Source: Pseudomonas zanjanensis (GTDB lineage Bacteria > Pseudomonadota > Gammaproteobacteria > Pseudomonadales > Pseudomonadaceae). From it: 64,000 nucleotides of DNA. Below the pieces are notes generated by a model, which searched no databases, was not told the origin of the DNA, and was given only the letters and a program-made list of their open reading frames with translations. Below are positions 35,554 to 44,384 of the stretch, in pieces (position 1 is the first letter of the stretch; each line of letters starts with the position of its first letter). Position numbers and translations under genes: made by a program. The stretch spans positions 62,001-126,000 of the forward strand of contig NZ_JABWRB020000007.1 of the NCBI RefSeq assembly GCF_014268745.2, in the 5' to 3' direction.

Positions 35554-36726
35554 GGGAACCTCGATGTCGGGGTTACCCCGAGCCGCCAATACTATGCTCA
35601 GCGCAATGGGCAGCCAAGTAATCAGCCAGTCCGCGTTGGGCTTGAGCCATAGGCCAATGCCATCTGTCAGCAATGACACGCCGGAGAAGACCCACAGTAT
35701 CAGCAGCACCTGACCCAGCGGTTGCGCACGCGAAATCCAACCACGCCAGCCCGCAGCCAGCCATAGCAAGCCATACAACATCAGGCCAGGCACACCGAGA
35801 CGTACACCGGTATCCAGGAAAAGGTTATGGGGGTGCTTGAATGGTCGCCGGATTTCGGCGATAGGAATGAGATATTCATGGAAACCCAGCCCTGTTGCCC
35901 AATGCTCCAGCATCAATCGAATGCCAGCGCCCCATAGCTCTGGACGGTAGGACACACCACGCTGCAGAAAGATTTCCGGCGCGAATACAGCGATCAATGC
36001 GATCCCGGCAATCACCGGGGCGATCAATGCTGCGGTCAGTCGCGACGGTCGCGCCACGCCCGCCATCAACAGACCGGCCAGCAGGCCGATCCATACACCA
36101 CGGGTCTGGTTGAAGCCCAAAAATACCGCGTACCCCAAGGCAGGAATGATCAGAAGCATCATCACCCAAGGGCTGAAACGTTTGGTCTGCAACATGAATG
36201 TGCCGATGATCGCAAGGGCGCCCACCGCATGCGCGGCAGGGATGGCGGTGTCCCACAAACCGATGGCAAGTACCCGCGCGCTGAAAGGCCGGGCGCTGAA
36301 CGGATAGAAATAGACCCAAGAGGCCAAAGCAAAAAAACCGCCCACGATCGATGCATACAGCAACATCGACTCGAACCGCCATGCACGGTTCTGTGCCGCC
36401 AACAATATGCCAGACAGCGTCAGTGTCACATAGATCGTCACCTTGACCTTGCCAAGGACGTTCTCTCCTCCCTCGATCCAAAGCACCAGCAACGTCCAGG
36501 CCATGAACAATGCGTAGAACACGCACTCGGGCTGCTTGAGCAACAACCGAAAATCCCGACGGAACAACGCCAGCAAGGCAGGCAGCCACAGCAGGAAAAT
36601 CAACAACTGGTGATAAAGCTTGTTTTCCGGCAGTACCCAAGCACCACATAGAAGAACCAGAAAGCCAATGGATGCCCATGCCACCAGGACATCCTGGTCG
36701 ATAAGTCTTTTTATATTTTTGAACAT
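35530..36726 (-). CDS. waaL: O-antigen ligase WaaL-like
   Basis: 398 residues with about 11-12 membrane segments and a periplasmic loop containing PFKHPHNLFLDTGVRLGVPG, the conserved His-containing part of the Wzy_C/ligase family. It joins O-antigen from undecaprenyl diphosphate to lipid A-core in the periplasm. Its position directly after the KpsS-like gene and before msbA agrees with P. aeruginosa waaL (PA4999). Base use is slightly less GC-rich than its neighbours. Confidence 0.85.
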   Translation of the reverse strand: MFKNIKRLIDQDVLVAWASIGFLVLLCGAWVLPENKLYHQLLIFLLWLPALLALFRRDFRLLLKQPECVFYALFMAWTLLVLWIEGGENVLGKVKVTIYVTLTLSGILLAAQNRAWRFESMLLYASIVGGFFALASWVYFYPFSARPFSARVLAIGLWDTAIPAAHAVGALAIIGTFMLQTKRFSPWVMMLLIIPALGYAVFLGFNQTRGVWIGLLAGLLMAGVARPSRLTAALIAPVIAGIALIAVFAPEIFLQRGVSYRPELWGAGIRLMLEHWATGLGFHEYLIPIAEIRRPFKHPHNLFLDTGVRLGVPGLMLYGLLWLAAGWRGWISRAQPLGQVLLILWVFSGVSLLTDGIGLWLKPNADWLITWLPIALSIVLAARGNPDIEVPSGSAPAS

Positions 36727-37833
36727 TCAGGTTCTGCTCAAAATCCGATCGGCGACCCGTTGCAATTGAGCCTGATCGGCATTTTTCCAGCTGCCCTTGA
36801 TGCAGTAGCTCTCGGAAAGATAATGAAGGAAGTTGCGCCTCAAGCGCTCATCGAGCGGCCATTGCGGGAATCCACGGGCCAGCGCCATGACCTGGTCGGC
36901 ATTATCAGCATGCATCACCAGCCCTTCCACATTGAAAAAGGCTTGGCCAAGCGTGAGCACGGGCTTGCCCAGCAGCAGGCTTTCCAGCCCCACAGTCGAA
37001 TTGACCGTGATCACGAACTGACTGGCCTCGATCAACTGTTGCGTGGCATTGCCGTTGGCGAAGAGCAGGCGTTCATGGGTGCGCTCGTGCAGCTCGGGGT
37101 AGGTCTCGCGGCTGGACGGGTGCTCCTTGAACACCACTGTCATGCCTGTCTCCTCGGCGAGTCGCTCGCCTAAGGCAAACATATCGCGCATGTTCCTGAT
37201 CCAGGGGGAAAACAGGCGGACCTGACTGTCGCGATCATCCTGGAACGGAATGAAGACGAACTGCGCGGGCAGCATGATCGGGGCCGGTCCGGCGCTGCGT
37301 GGCGCACGAGGAATCAGCACCGGCGCAGCTTGGCTTTCTGGCACTGGATGCGGGTAATCAAGGTAGAAACTTGCGTCGCGCGGAACCGCGTTCAGGTAGT
37401 TCACGCCACGCGGATCCACCGTGGTGGTGTTGGGCAACAGGCCGTTTTCGAAGAAGAAGGTCTTGCAACCGGCCGGCGCCAGTGCCGCCAGCAACCGGCA
37501 GTAACGATGGGCGCCGTTCCAGAACGCCAACGCATCGGGGCGCTCCCGGTCAAGCAAGGCCTGGGCGCGCAGCGCCATCCACAGGAGTTCGAGGCGTAGC
37601 AACAGGCGATACAGCGCGCCATTGTTTTTTTTCTTGACCCGACGCTCCTCGCATTTCTCTTCGATCAGGCTCGGCCAATCGATGCGCGAAACAATCCTGG
37701 AAATTCGTAAAGACCTTGGCCAGGGCATGTGTTGAGGAGAAACGACTTTACCTTGCAGCTCGGTTTCGTTGAGCAAGCGATTGAAATAAAGACCCTGGTG
37801 CTTGGCCAGGGAAATGAACAGCGTTTTCGTCAT
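36727..37833 (-). CDS. KpsS-like capsule/polysaccharide biosynthesis protein
   Basis: 368 residues, no signal peptide. The C-terminal half shows FVFIPFQDDRDSQV, VFKEHPSSRETYP and NSTVGLESLLLGKPVLTLG, the Kdo-transferase/capsule synthase (Capsule_synth) pattern. Such proteins transfer Kdo-like or related sugars. It immediately precedes waaL (no gap), so it likely adds or trims a sugar of the outer core or O-antigen. Acceptor and donor unknown. Confidence 0.72.
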   Translation of the reverse strand: MTKTLFISLAKHQGLYFNRLLNETELQGKVVSPQHMPWPRSLRISRIVSRIDWPSLIEEKCEERRVKKKNNGALYRLLLRLELLWMALRAQALLDRERPDALAFWNGAHRYCRLLAALAPAGCKTFFFENGLLPNTTTVDPRGVNYLNAVPRDASFYLDYPHPVPESQAAPVLIPRAPRSAGPAPIMLPAQFVFIPFQDDRDSQVRLFSPWIRNMRDMFALGERLAEETGMTVVFKEHPSSRETYPELHERTHERLLFANGNATQQLIEASQFVITVNSTVGLESLLLGKPVLTLGQAFFNVEGLVMHADNADQVMALARGFPQWPLDERLRRNFLHYLSESYCIKGSWKNADQAQLQRVADRILSRT

Positions 37834-37986
37834 GGAATATCCAGAAAGACGGCGCCAGGCGAGCCGTGAACAAGGCGAACGCCCCGGTGAAAATTGACGC
37901 GACTATACCACAGCGGTTTTTGCCGCCTGCACACTGCGCTAACATACCCGGCTGCCCCTCCCATCGGGCCAAGCCTTGGAGCCTTG

Positions 37987-38619
37987 ATGCAAACGCTCGA
38001 CCCTACTGTTTACCTCGACCTGCGCGAAGGTGCCGATGTCCTCGAAGCCGATCGCCAAGGGGATAAAGTGCTGCGCCTGGTCGATGGCTCGATACTCAAG
38101 CTGTTCCGGCGCAAGCGTCTGCTGACCTCCGCGCTATGGTCGCCGTATGCCAGGCGCTTTGCCGACAACTGCCAGGCCTTGCACGAGCGCGGCATTGAGT
38201 GTCCGCGGGTTCGCCAGGTCTTTCGCATTCCCTCCATCGACCGTGACGCGGTCCATTACGATCCGCTGCCTGGTCGCACCCTTCGGCAATTGCTGGACGG
38301 GGATGCCCCTGCCGACCTTCAGGCACGACTCGGTGAGTTCATGGCTGGCCTGCACCAGAAGGGCATCTATTTTCGCTCCGCGCACCTGGGCAACGTCGTG
38401 CTGACACCTGAAGACACGCTGGGGCTGATCGACGTCGCCGACCTGAGGGCTTATGGCAAGCCGCTGCGCAAAGGGCTGCGCCTGCGCAACTTCAAACACA
38501 TGTTGCGCTACCGCCAGGATCGCGAATGGCTGCTCAGGGACAATCGGTTCCTGGAGCACTACCTCAGCCATCAGCAAACCTGCAACGAACGGGAGCTGAG
38601 GCTCGCGCTCGGTACCTGA
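37987..38619 (+). CDS. Ttg8-like WaaP/KdkA-fold protein, possible pseudokinase
   Basis: 210 residues from ATG 37987 (the open frame to 37894 is unlikely). It resembles the Pseudomonas toluene tolerance protein Ttg8 and KdkA-type LPS kinases: DGSILKLFRRKRLLTSALW holds the ATP-binding Lys, and LGLIDVADLR looks like the metal-binding DFG equivalent. The catalytic-loop region reads GIYFRSAHLGNVVL; the expected catalytic Asp is replaced by Ser, so activity is uncertain. It is the only gene on the plus strand in this part of the LPS locus. Confidence 0.7.
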   Translation: MQTLDPTVYLDLREGADVLEADRQGDKVLRLVDGSILKLFRRKRLLTSALWSPYARRFADNCQALHERGIECPRVRQVFRIPSIDRDAVHYDPLPGRTLRQLLDGDAPADLQARLGEFMAGLHQKGIYFRSAHLGNVVLTPEDTLGLIDVADLRAYGKPLRKGLRLRNFKHMLRYRQDREWLLRDNRFLEHYLSHQQTCNERELRLALGT

Positions 38620-38627
38620 ATCGCCAG

Positions 38628-39914
38628 TCAGCCGGCGGCAGGCAACCTGGCTAATTCGAAGTCCTGCGCGGGATCTCTGTCGCGCAACAAGTCATCGACC
38701 AGCTCGACGGTTTTTGCCAACCCCTTGGAACCGTGTACCAAGTGATAATCGGCGAAGCCCCGGGCCCTGACCACGCAATCCGTATAATCGCGCTCTAGCG
38801 CCTGCAACTGCTGGGAAAAAGCCTGCTCGTCGCGCACTTGCGGCCCGAAGAACAACGCGTGGGAAAAAATATCCACATCGTTGCCAGCATTCACATGTAT
38901 CACCGGCCGGCCTGCCAGCCCCGCCTCGATGCCGGCATTGGACATGATATTGACGACTACGCTGGCCTGGGCAAGCGCCTGTGCCAGCGAGCAGTCGATA
39001 CCCAGCAGCTCAATGTTGGCGAATCGCGTCGCCGCGTCGATCCAGAATTGCGCCTTGCTGCGCGGGTGGCGCTTGAACAGCAGGCGATAATGCGGATTGC
39101 GCCCGGCCCAATCGCGCAGCAGCCGATAGGTATCCTCATAACCGGACTCTTTTTCTCGATCAGGCCCTACCCCCAAGACCAACAATGTCTTGATGCAGGG
39201 ATCAGCGACGGGCAGGTCATAGCTTTCATCGACAAGGTAGGAACCGACCAGCACCACTGTCGACTCACCGAACCGCAGTCGACGCTCTTGCAAGGCTTCC
39301 AGCGAACTGCGCCCGAAAACGCCGTAATAATCGTAGTCGTTCATGCCCAGCCGGCGGGATGACTCCAACGTCGTGGCATGGGCCAGGTGCAGCAACCGGG
39401 CACCCTGCGCGGCCAACGCCAGGCGCAGGAACGGCGCATGAAGGCTGCCATTGCGTTCGTTGATCAATACCTTGGGTTGATAGGTCTGCACCAGCCATTG
39501 AGCGTGGGCGGCATAGACCAGGTAACGCAGGGGTACGGCCTGTGGCGGCGCCACGAGCATGCGCTGGGCGCACGCGTCGGCGGGAGCGCGCAGCGCTGCC
39601 TCCGTCAGTTGATGGCCGCGCTTGCGCAGGGCATCGATCAGCACGTTCTTGCGCTGCAGTGCCATGGACTTCGGTGCCGAATGCAACAGCAGCACCTGGC
39701 AGGGTGCCGCGCCTGTCGGACGCTTCAGGCACGCCTTGGCGCGCAGTCCAATCGCGATATCCACCAGCACATCACGAGCCAGTCGCAACAGACTGCCAAG
39801 GCGACCGTGACGCTCGCGTAGCACTTTCCAGCGATAGCGGTCCAGTTCACGCGCCTTTCGGGCCCAGCTTCCGTCGGTCTGGAACCTATTGTCGTCAGAC
39901 CTCGAGGCGCTCAC
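38628..39914 (-). CDS. Putative glycosyltransferase of the LPS locus (GT-B-like)
   Basis: 428 residues starting at GTG 39914, which overlaps the upstream glycosyltransferase stop (GTGA); the frame is open to 40055, but that part is antisense-like reading into the neighbouring gene. No signal peptide. The C-terminal half resembles capsule-type or CDP-glycerol-type transferases: LLFKRHPRSKAQFW, VVNIMSNAGIEAGLAGRPVI. Coupled to the family 2 transferase and the carbamoyltransferase. Reaction unknown. Confidence 0.6.
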   Translation of the reverse strand: MSASRSDDNRFQTDGSWARKARELDRYRWKVLRERHGRLGSLLRLARDVLVDIAIGLRAKACLKRPTGAAPCQVLLLHSAPKSMALQRKNVLIDALRKRGHQLTEAALRAPADACAQRMLVAPPQAVPLRYLVYAAHAQWLVQTYQPKVLINERNGSLHAPFLRLALAAQGARLLHLAHATTLESSRRLGMNDYDYYGVFGRSSLEALQERRLRFGESTVVLVGSYLVDESYDLPVADPCIKTLLVLGVGPDREKESGYEDTYRLLRDWAGRNPHYRLLFKRHPRSKAQFWIDAATRFANIELLGIDCSLAQALAQASVVVNIMSNAGIEAGLAGRPVIHVNAGNDVDIFSHALFFGPQVRDEQAFSQQLQALERDYTDCVVRARGFADYHLVHGSKGLAKTVELVDDLLRDRDPAQDFELARLPAAG

Positions 39915-40816
39915 TTGAACAACAACCGGATGGCCTTGCGCGTGTAGGACCAGCGCGTGATAGACCGAAGATCGGTACGAATGGCCTGGGCATAAAAAAC
40001 CTTGGCATTGGCATAGTCGCCGGCACTGTAGCAATCGCGGAACAACGACAGGCATCGCTGGGCCATGAAGGCTTGGCGCAGGTCCTGCAGTTCCTGCGGC
40101 ATGCGTACCGGGGAAAACACTTCGTCCACCATGCCCACGCCCGCCGCCAGGCTCTGCCTGAGGTCATGGCGCATGCTGTCGCCGTGCTTGTAGATCAGCG
40201 CCAACGGCTTTGGGAGTACGGTGCACGGAAAACGCGCCAGCACCTGGGCAAACACCGGGATATCTTCGACGTTGCGCAGATGCTCTGGGTAGTTGCCCGG
40301 CCCGAATACGTCGCGATGCATTGCACAGGCGCCGTTGGACAGCGTCACCGTCTTGTCCAGCAGATAACCCCGAACACGCCCACGCGGGGTGGCCGGTAGT
40401 GGTTTTACTTCATGCTCGACGCGACGTCCGTCCGCAAACACCGACCAGTGGCCGCCGATGACCAGGCGAGTCTCGGGATGACTGGTTATATGCTGGGTCA
40501 CCGCGGCAAGGGCACCGGGTGCCATCTCATCATCGGCGTCGAGGAAGATCAGGTATTGCCCCCGAGCCTCCTCAATCCCGCGGTTGCGGACCGACGACAA
40601 ACCGCCGTTGGGCTTGCGCAGGGCTCGGAAGCCCCCGGCATGTTCGGCCTGCAATTGCGCCAGGACCTGGGGCGTTGCATCGGTGGAACCATCGTCGATC
40701 ACCAACAACTCAGCCTGGGCTTCGCTCAACTGCGCAATGACTGAATTCACCGCACGAGGCAAGGTCTCGGCGTAGTTGTAGGCCGGAATGATGACACTGA
40801 CCAGCACCTCAGTCAT
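39911..40816 (-). CDS. Family 2 glycosyltransferase
   Basis: 301 residues from ATG 40816, overlapping the carbamoyltransferase stop by 8 bases. GT-A fold: N-terminal VSVIIPAYNYAETLPRAV, LLVIDDGSTDATP, and the metal-binding LIFLDADDEM (D-x-D). It adds a sugar, nucleotide-diphosphate donor unknown, to the LPS core or a lipid-linked glycan. In P. aeruginosa the locus carries the glycosyltransferase Ssg in this area, which it may correspond to, but I cannot confirm that from sequence. Confidence 0.82.
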   Translation of the reverse strand: MTEVLVSVIIPAYNYAETLPRAVNSVIAQLSEAQAELLVIDDGSTDATPQVLAQLQAEHAGGFRALRKPNGGLSSVRNRGIEEARGQYLIFLDADDEMAPGALAAVTQHITSHPETRLVIGGHWSVFADGRRVEHEVKPLPATPRGRVRGYLLDKTVTLSNGACAMHRDVFGPGNYPEHLRNVEDIPVFAQVLARFPCTVLPKPLALIYKHGDSMRHDLRQSLAAGVGMVDEVFSPVRMPQELQDLRQAFMAQRCLSLFRDCYSAGDYANAKVFYAQAIRTDLRSITRWSYTRKAIRLLFK

Positions 40817-42557
40817 AAGCGTCCACACCGTCCTTGACCACCAGAATGTCTTCCATGATCAGGTACTGCAGGTCGGAACCGAAGAACATGTTCAGCGCGT
40901 CGGTCGGCGAGCAGATCATCGGCTCGCCACGACGGTTGAGCGAGGTGTTCAGCGACACGCCGTTGCCAGTCAGGACTTCCAGGGCCTTCATCATGTCGTA
41001 GTAGCGCGGGTTGTATTCACGCTTGAGCACTTGGGCGCGGGAGGTGCCGTCTTCATGGACGACTTCCGGCACGCGGGTTTTCCATTCCTCGGCCACTTCA
41101 AAGGTGAAGGTCATGAAAGGGGCCGGGTGGTCGACCTTGATCATCTGCGGCGCAACGGTGTCGAGCATCGACGGGCAGAACGGCCTCCAGCGCTCGCGGA
41201 ACTTGATCTGTTCGTTGATCCGATCGGCCACGCCACTGGCGCTTGGGCAGCCGATGATGGAGCGACCGCCCAAGGCACGCGGGCCAAACTCCATGCGGCC
41301 CTGGAACCAGGCCACGGGGTTGCCGTCGACCATGATCTTGGCGATGCGCTCCGGGGTGTTGTCGATTTTGCGCCACTCAGGCTTGCTCGGATGACGGGCG
41401 CACGCGGCGATCACATCTTCGTTGCTGTAGGCGGGGCCGAGGTAGACGTGTTCCATCTTCTCCACCGGCACGCCACGGGCGTGGGACACATAAGCCGCCG
41501 CCCCCACCGCCGTACCGGCGTCGCCGGAAGCCGGTTGCACGAACAGCTCCTTGACGTCGTCACGGGCGATGATCTTCTGGTTCAGCTTGACGTTCAACGC
41601 ACAACCACCGGCGAAGGCCAGCTTGCCGGTTTCCTTGAGCACGTCGCCCAGGTAGTGGTCGATCATTTGCAGTGCGAGCTTCTCGAACAGCGCCTGCATG
41701 CTCGCCGCGTAGTGGATGTACGGTTCGTCGGCAATGTCGCCTTCACGTTTCGGGCCGAGCCACTCGATCAGCTTCGGCGAGAAGTAGAAGCCCTTGCCCT
41801 TCTCTTTATAACGGCGCAGGCCGATGACGTTGGCGTAGTCGGTGTTGATCACCAATTCGCCGTTTTCGAACGAGGCCAGGCGCGAGAAATCGTACTTGCT
41901 GGCATCGCCGTAGGGCGCCATGCCCATGACCTTGAATTCGCCATCGAGCATTTCGAAACCGAGGAACTCGGTGATCGCGCCGTACAGGCCACCCAGGGAG
42001 TCCGGGTCGAAGAATTCCTTGATCTTGTGGATCTTGCCGTTTTCGCCATAGCCGAAGAAGGTCGTGGCGTACTCACCCTTGCCGTCGATGCCCAGAATCG
42101 CGGTTTTTTCCTGGAAACCCGAGCAGTGGTAGGCGCTGGAAGCGTGGGCCAGGTGGTGCTCGACCGGTTCGATCTTGATCTTTTTCGGATCGAAGCCCAG
42201 TTGTTCCAGGCACCAGACAATCTTGCGGCGATAACGCTTGTAGCGACGGTTGCCCATCAGGATCGCGTCGAGGGCGCGGTCCGGGGCGTACCAGTAACGC
42301 TTGGCGTAGTGCCAGCGCGCTTCGCCGAACAGGCTGATCGGGGCGAAGGGGATCGCCACCACATCAACGTCGGAAGGCTTGATGCCGGCCTGCTCCAGGC
42401 AGAACTTCGCCGACTCGTAGGGCATGCGGTTCTTTGCATGTTTATCGCGTACGAAGCGCTCTTCCTCGGCCGCCGCGATCAGCTTGCCGTCAATGTACAG
42501 CGCTGCGGAAGGATCATGGCTAAGGGCGCCGGACAGGCCAAGAATCGTCAATGCCAC
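40809..42557 (-). CDS. LPS core carbamoyltransferase (CmcH/NodU family)
   Basis: 582 residues from GTG 42557 with GAGG 8 bases upstream; the open frame extends to 42593. N-terminal Kae1/ASKHA-like domain (ILGLSGALSHDPSAAL; GIDGKGEYATTFFG; HHLAHASSAYHCS) and the C-terminal VAWFQGRMEFGPRALGGRSI signature of O-carbamoyltransferases. It transfers a carbamoyl group from carbamoyl phosphate via carbamoyl-AMP, most likely to heptose of the LPS inner core, as in P. aeruginosa, where the inner-core heptose is carbamoylated. A TATAAT box lies about 100 bases upstream. Confidence 0.93.
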   Translation of the reverse strand: MALTILGLSGALSHDPSAALYIDGKLIAAAEEERFVRDKHAKNRMPYESAKFCLEQAGIKPSDVDVVAIPFAPISLFGEARWHYAKRYWYAPDRALDAILMGNRRYKRYRRKIVWCLEQLGFDPKKIKIEPVEHHLAHASSAYHCSGFQEKTAILGIDGKGEYATTFFGYGENGKIHKIKEFFDPDSLGGLYGAITEFLGFEMLDGEFKVMGMAPYGDASKYDFSRLASFENGELVINTDYANVIGLRRYKEKGKGFYFSPKLIEWLGPKREGDIADEPYIHYAASMQALFEKLALQMIDHYLGDVLKETGKLAFAGGCALNVKLNQKIIARDDVKELFVQPASGDAGTAVGAAAYVSHARGVPVEKMEHVYLGPAYSNEDVIAACARHPSKPEWRKIDNTPERIAKIMVDGNPVAWFQGRMEFGPRALGGRSIIGCPSASGVADRINEQIKFRERWRPFCPSMLDTVAPQMIKVDHPAPFMTFTFEVAEEWKTRVPEVVHEDGTSRAQVLKREYNPRYYDMMKALEVLTGNGVSLNTSLNRRGEPMICSPTDALNMFFGSDLQYLIMEDILVVKDGVDAYD

Positions 42558-42650
42558 AGGGTCTAGCCTCTTATGTCTGCATACGGGCGACAAGCGCCGC
42601 GAAAAATGGATGTGCCGCGCACCAAGGGTGCGGGGCAGCTAAAGGGCGGG

Positions 42651-42656
42651 ATTATA
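42651..42656 (-). promoter_or_regulatory. -10 box of the carbamoyltransferase gene
   Basis: Perfect TATAAT on the minus strand, about 95 bases before the GTG start, followed by a GC-rich stretch. No convincing -35 at the usual distance, so activator-assisted transcription is possible. Confidence 0.4.
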
Positions 42657-42747
42657 GCTTAAAAGCGGCCTTAAGCCTCTAGCGGTGAGTGGCGAACGTG
42701 CAGCAGACGATTGCTTGGCGCTGTTTGCAGGGCAGCGCATCGCACCT

Positions 42748-42876
42748 GTGGCGAGGGAGCTTGCTCCCGCTCGGCGGCGCAGCCGTTGTAAACCGGTTGA
42801 TGCGGTTTTCCTGTGGGAATGCGCCGGTCTTTTGGGGGCCGCTGAGCAGCCCAGCGGGAGCAAGCTCCCTCGCCAC
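42748..42876. repeat. REP pair (GTGGCGAGGGAGCTTGC family), inverted
   Basis: Copies at 42748-42772 and 42851-42876 with a spacer of about 78 bases. With the upstream -10 box they fill the 366-base gene-free gap between the carbamoyltransferase gene and the kinase operon. Confidence 0.9.
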
Positions 42877-42923
42877 AGGGGCATCGGCGACCTCAAGTGA
42901 GCTAAAGGGTCTTCATCTGTGGT

Positions 42924-44384
42924 TCATAGGGCGGACGAAGCGCTATCGACCGTTTTGGGCAACCGCTGATCGATCACCCGATACAACCCACTGTCCTGCG
43001 GCCAATTGCGCATGAACCTGGCCCGATCCCGGGCGTAGGCCGGGGCGAAGCTGGCCTGGCTACGGTGCTGGCACATGGAGTCCAGGTCGATCAGCGCCCA
43101 GCGGTCGTCTTGCCAGAACAGGTTATGCCCTTTGAAGTCACCGTGACTGATGCGCTCGCGAATGAGGTCGGCGAACAAGCGATCCAGTGCCAGCAGCTCC
43201 GTCTCGGGGGCTTCGCCGCTCTCCACGTAAGGGGCGAAGCGCTCGATGATATCCGGGCCAGGCAGGTGCTCAGTGACCAGATAGGCACCACGACGCAGCC
43301 ACAGGAAACGCTTTTCCAGCAGCGCCAGCGGCTTGGGCGTGGCGATGCCGAGGAAGGCCAGGCGATGGCCTTCGCGCCAGGCATGCCAGGCACGGCTCGG
43401 ACGCCAGAAGCGCTTGAGCCAATGGGCGAATCCCTTGATGTTGTAGCGCTTGATGATCAGTGTGCGGCCGTTCGCGACCACTTTTCCAACACTCGCCGCG
43501 CCGCCGGTCTTGTACAGGTGGCCTTGGTCGAGCAAGGCATCGGCCTGCTCGAGCACTGGCATCATCGCGGCCTCTTCTTCACGGCGGATCGCCCGCAGCC
43601 CGAACGGCCCGCGCTGCACACTGAAAAAGCTGCACTCGCGCCCAACTTTTTCAAGAAAGTCCTTCAGCCGCCAGGCGTGGACCTTGTCGATCTGTTTTTG
43701 CAGCGCTTCCATGGGCAGCGCGTGTTCAGCGTTGCCCAGCAAGTAATGCACCAGTAATTCTTCGTTGAACGGCTCGATGGATTTGGGAAGCTGGGCGAAA
43801 AACACGCCCAGATTCTCCAGCACCTTCTGCCGCGACAACGGCTGGCCGGGGGTTTCGACGCGAATGCCAGCGCCATCGATAAGATAAAGCTTGCCGCCGT
43901 GGCGCAGCAGATTGTCCAGGTGCAGGTCTTCCTGCCACAGGCCTTTGCTGTGCAGCCGCGCAATCGCATCCAAGGCCTCGGCCAGCACCGCCGTTTGCTC
44001 ATCCGCCAGTATCGGCAGATGTTCGACCTGCTTCCAGGCGTCACCAAGGCTCTCGGCATCTTCCAGCAGCTCGAACAGCAACCAGCCACCTTCGCCTTCC
44101 TTCAAGCCATCGGCCAGTAGCAACGGCGTCGTCAGCCCCTGCTCCGCCAGCAGGCGAACGCCTTGAAGCTCACGCTGGAAATGTCGGGGTGCCTTGCTGC
44201 CCACCAGTAACTTGGCCAACACCGGGCGGCCTCGCCATATGCCGGCGCCCACGTAGCGCTGCCCTGGCAAAACCCGCAGTAGCGTCAACAACTGCAACTG
44301 CGCCGGGCCGGCGGCGTCCGCCAGCTCCAGGCTCAGGGGCAGGCCAGGATTGCGACCGGCATTTTTCAGTTCGGACAAAAGCAT
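42924..44384 (-). CDS. Tandem-kinase-domain LPS phosphotransferase (InaA family)
   Basis: 486 residues from ATG 44384 (GGAGG 7 bases upstream), one base overlapping the preceding gene. It carries two kinase-like catalytic loops in one chain: EDLHLDNLLR near residue 155 with LIDGAGIR, and HGDFKGHNLFW near residue 425 with ALIDLDSMCQ. The length is about twice that of a single WaaP-type kinase, so it looks like a fusion or tandem duplication. It probably phosphorylates LPS core heptose or sugar residues with ATP. Last gene of the waaF-to-kinase operon. Confidence 0.82.
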   Translation of the reverse strand: MLLSELKNAGRNPGLPLSLELADAAGPAQLQLLTLLRVLPGQRYVGAGIWRGRPVLAKLLVGSKAPRHFQRELQGVRLLAEQGLTTPLLLADGLKEGEGGWLLFELLEDAESLGDAWKQVEHLPILADEQTAVLAEALDAIARLHSKGLWQEDLHLDNLLRHGGKLYLIDGAGIRVETPGQPLSRQKVLENLGVFFAQLPKSIEPFNEELLVHYLLGNAEHALPMEALQKQIDKVHAWRLKDFLEKVGRECSFFSVQRGPFGLRAIRREEEAAMMPVLEQADALLDQGHLYKTGGAASVGKVVANGRTLIIKRYNIKGFAHWLKRFWRPSRAWHAWREGHRLAFLGIATPKPLALLEKRFLWLRRGAYLVTEHLPGPDIIERFAPYVESGEAPETELLALDRLFADLIRERISHGDFKGHNLFWQDDRWALIDLDSMCQHRSQASFAPAYARDRARFMRNWPQDSGLYRVIDQRLPKTVDSASSAL

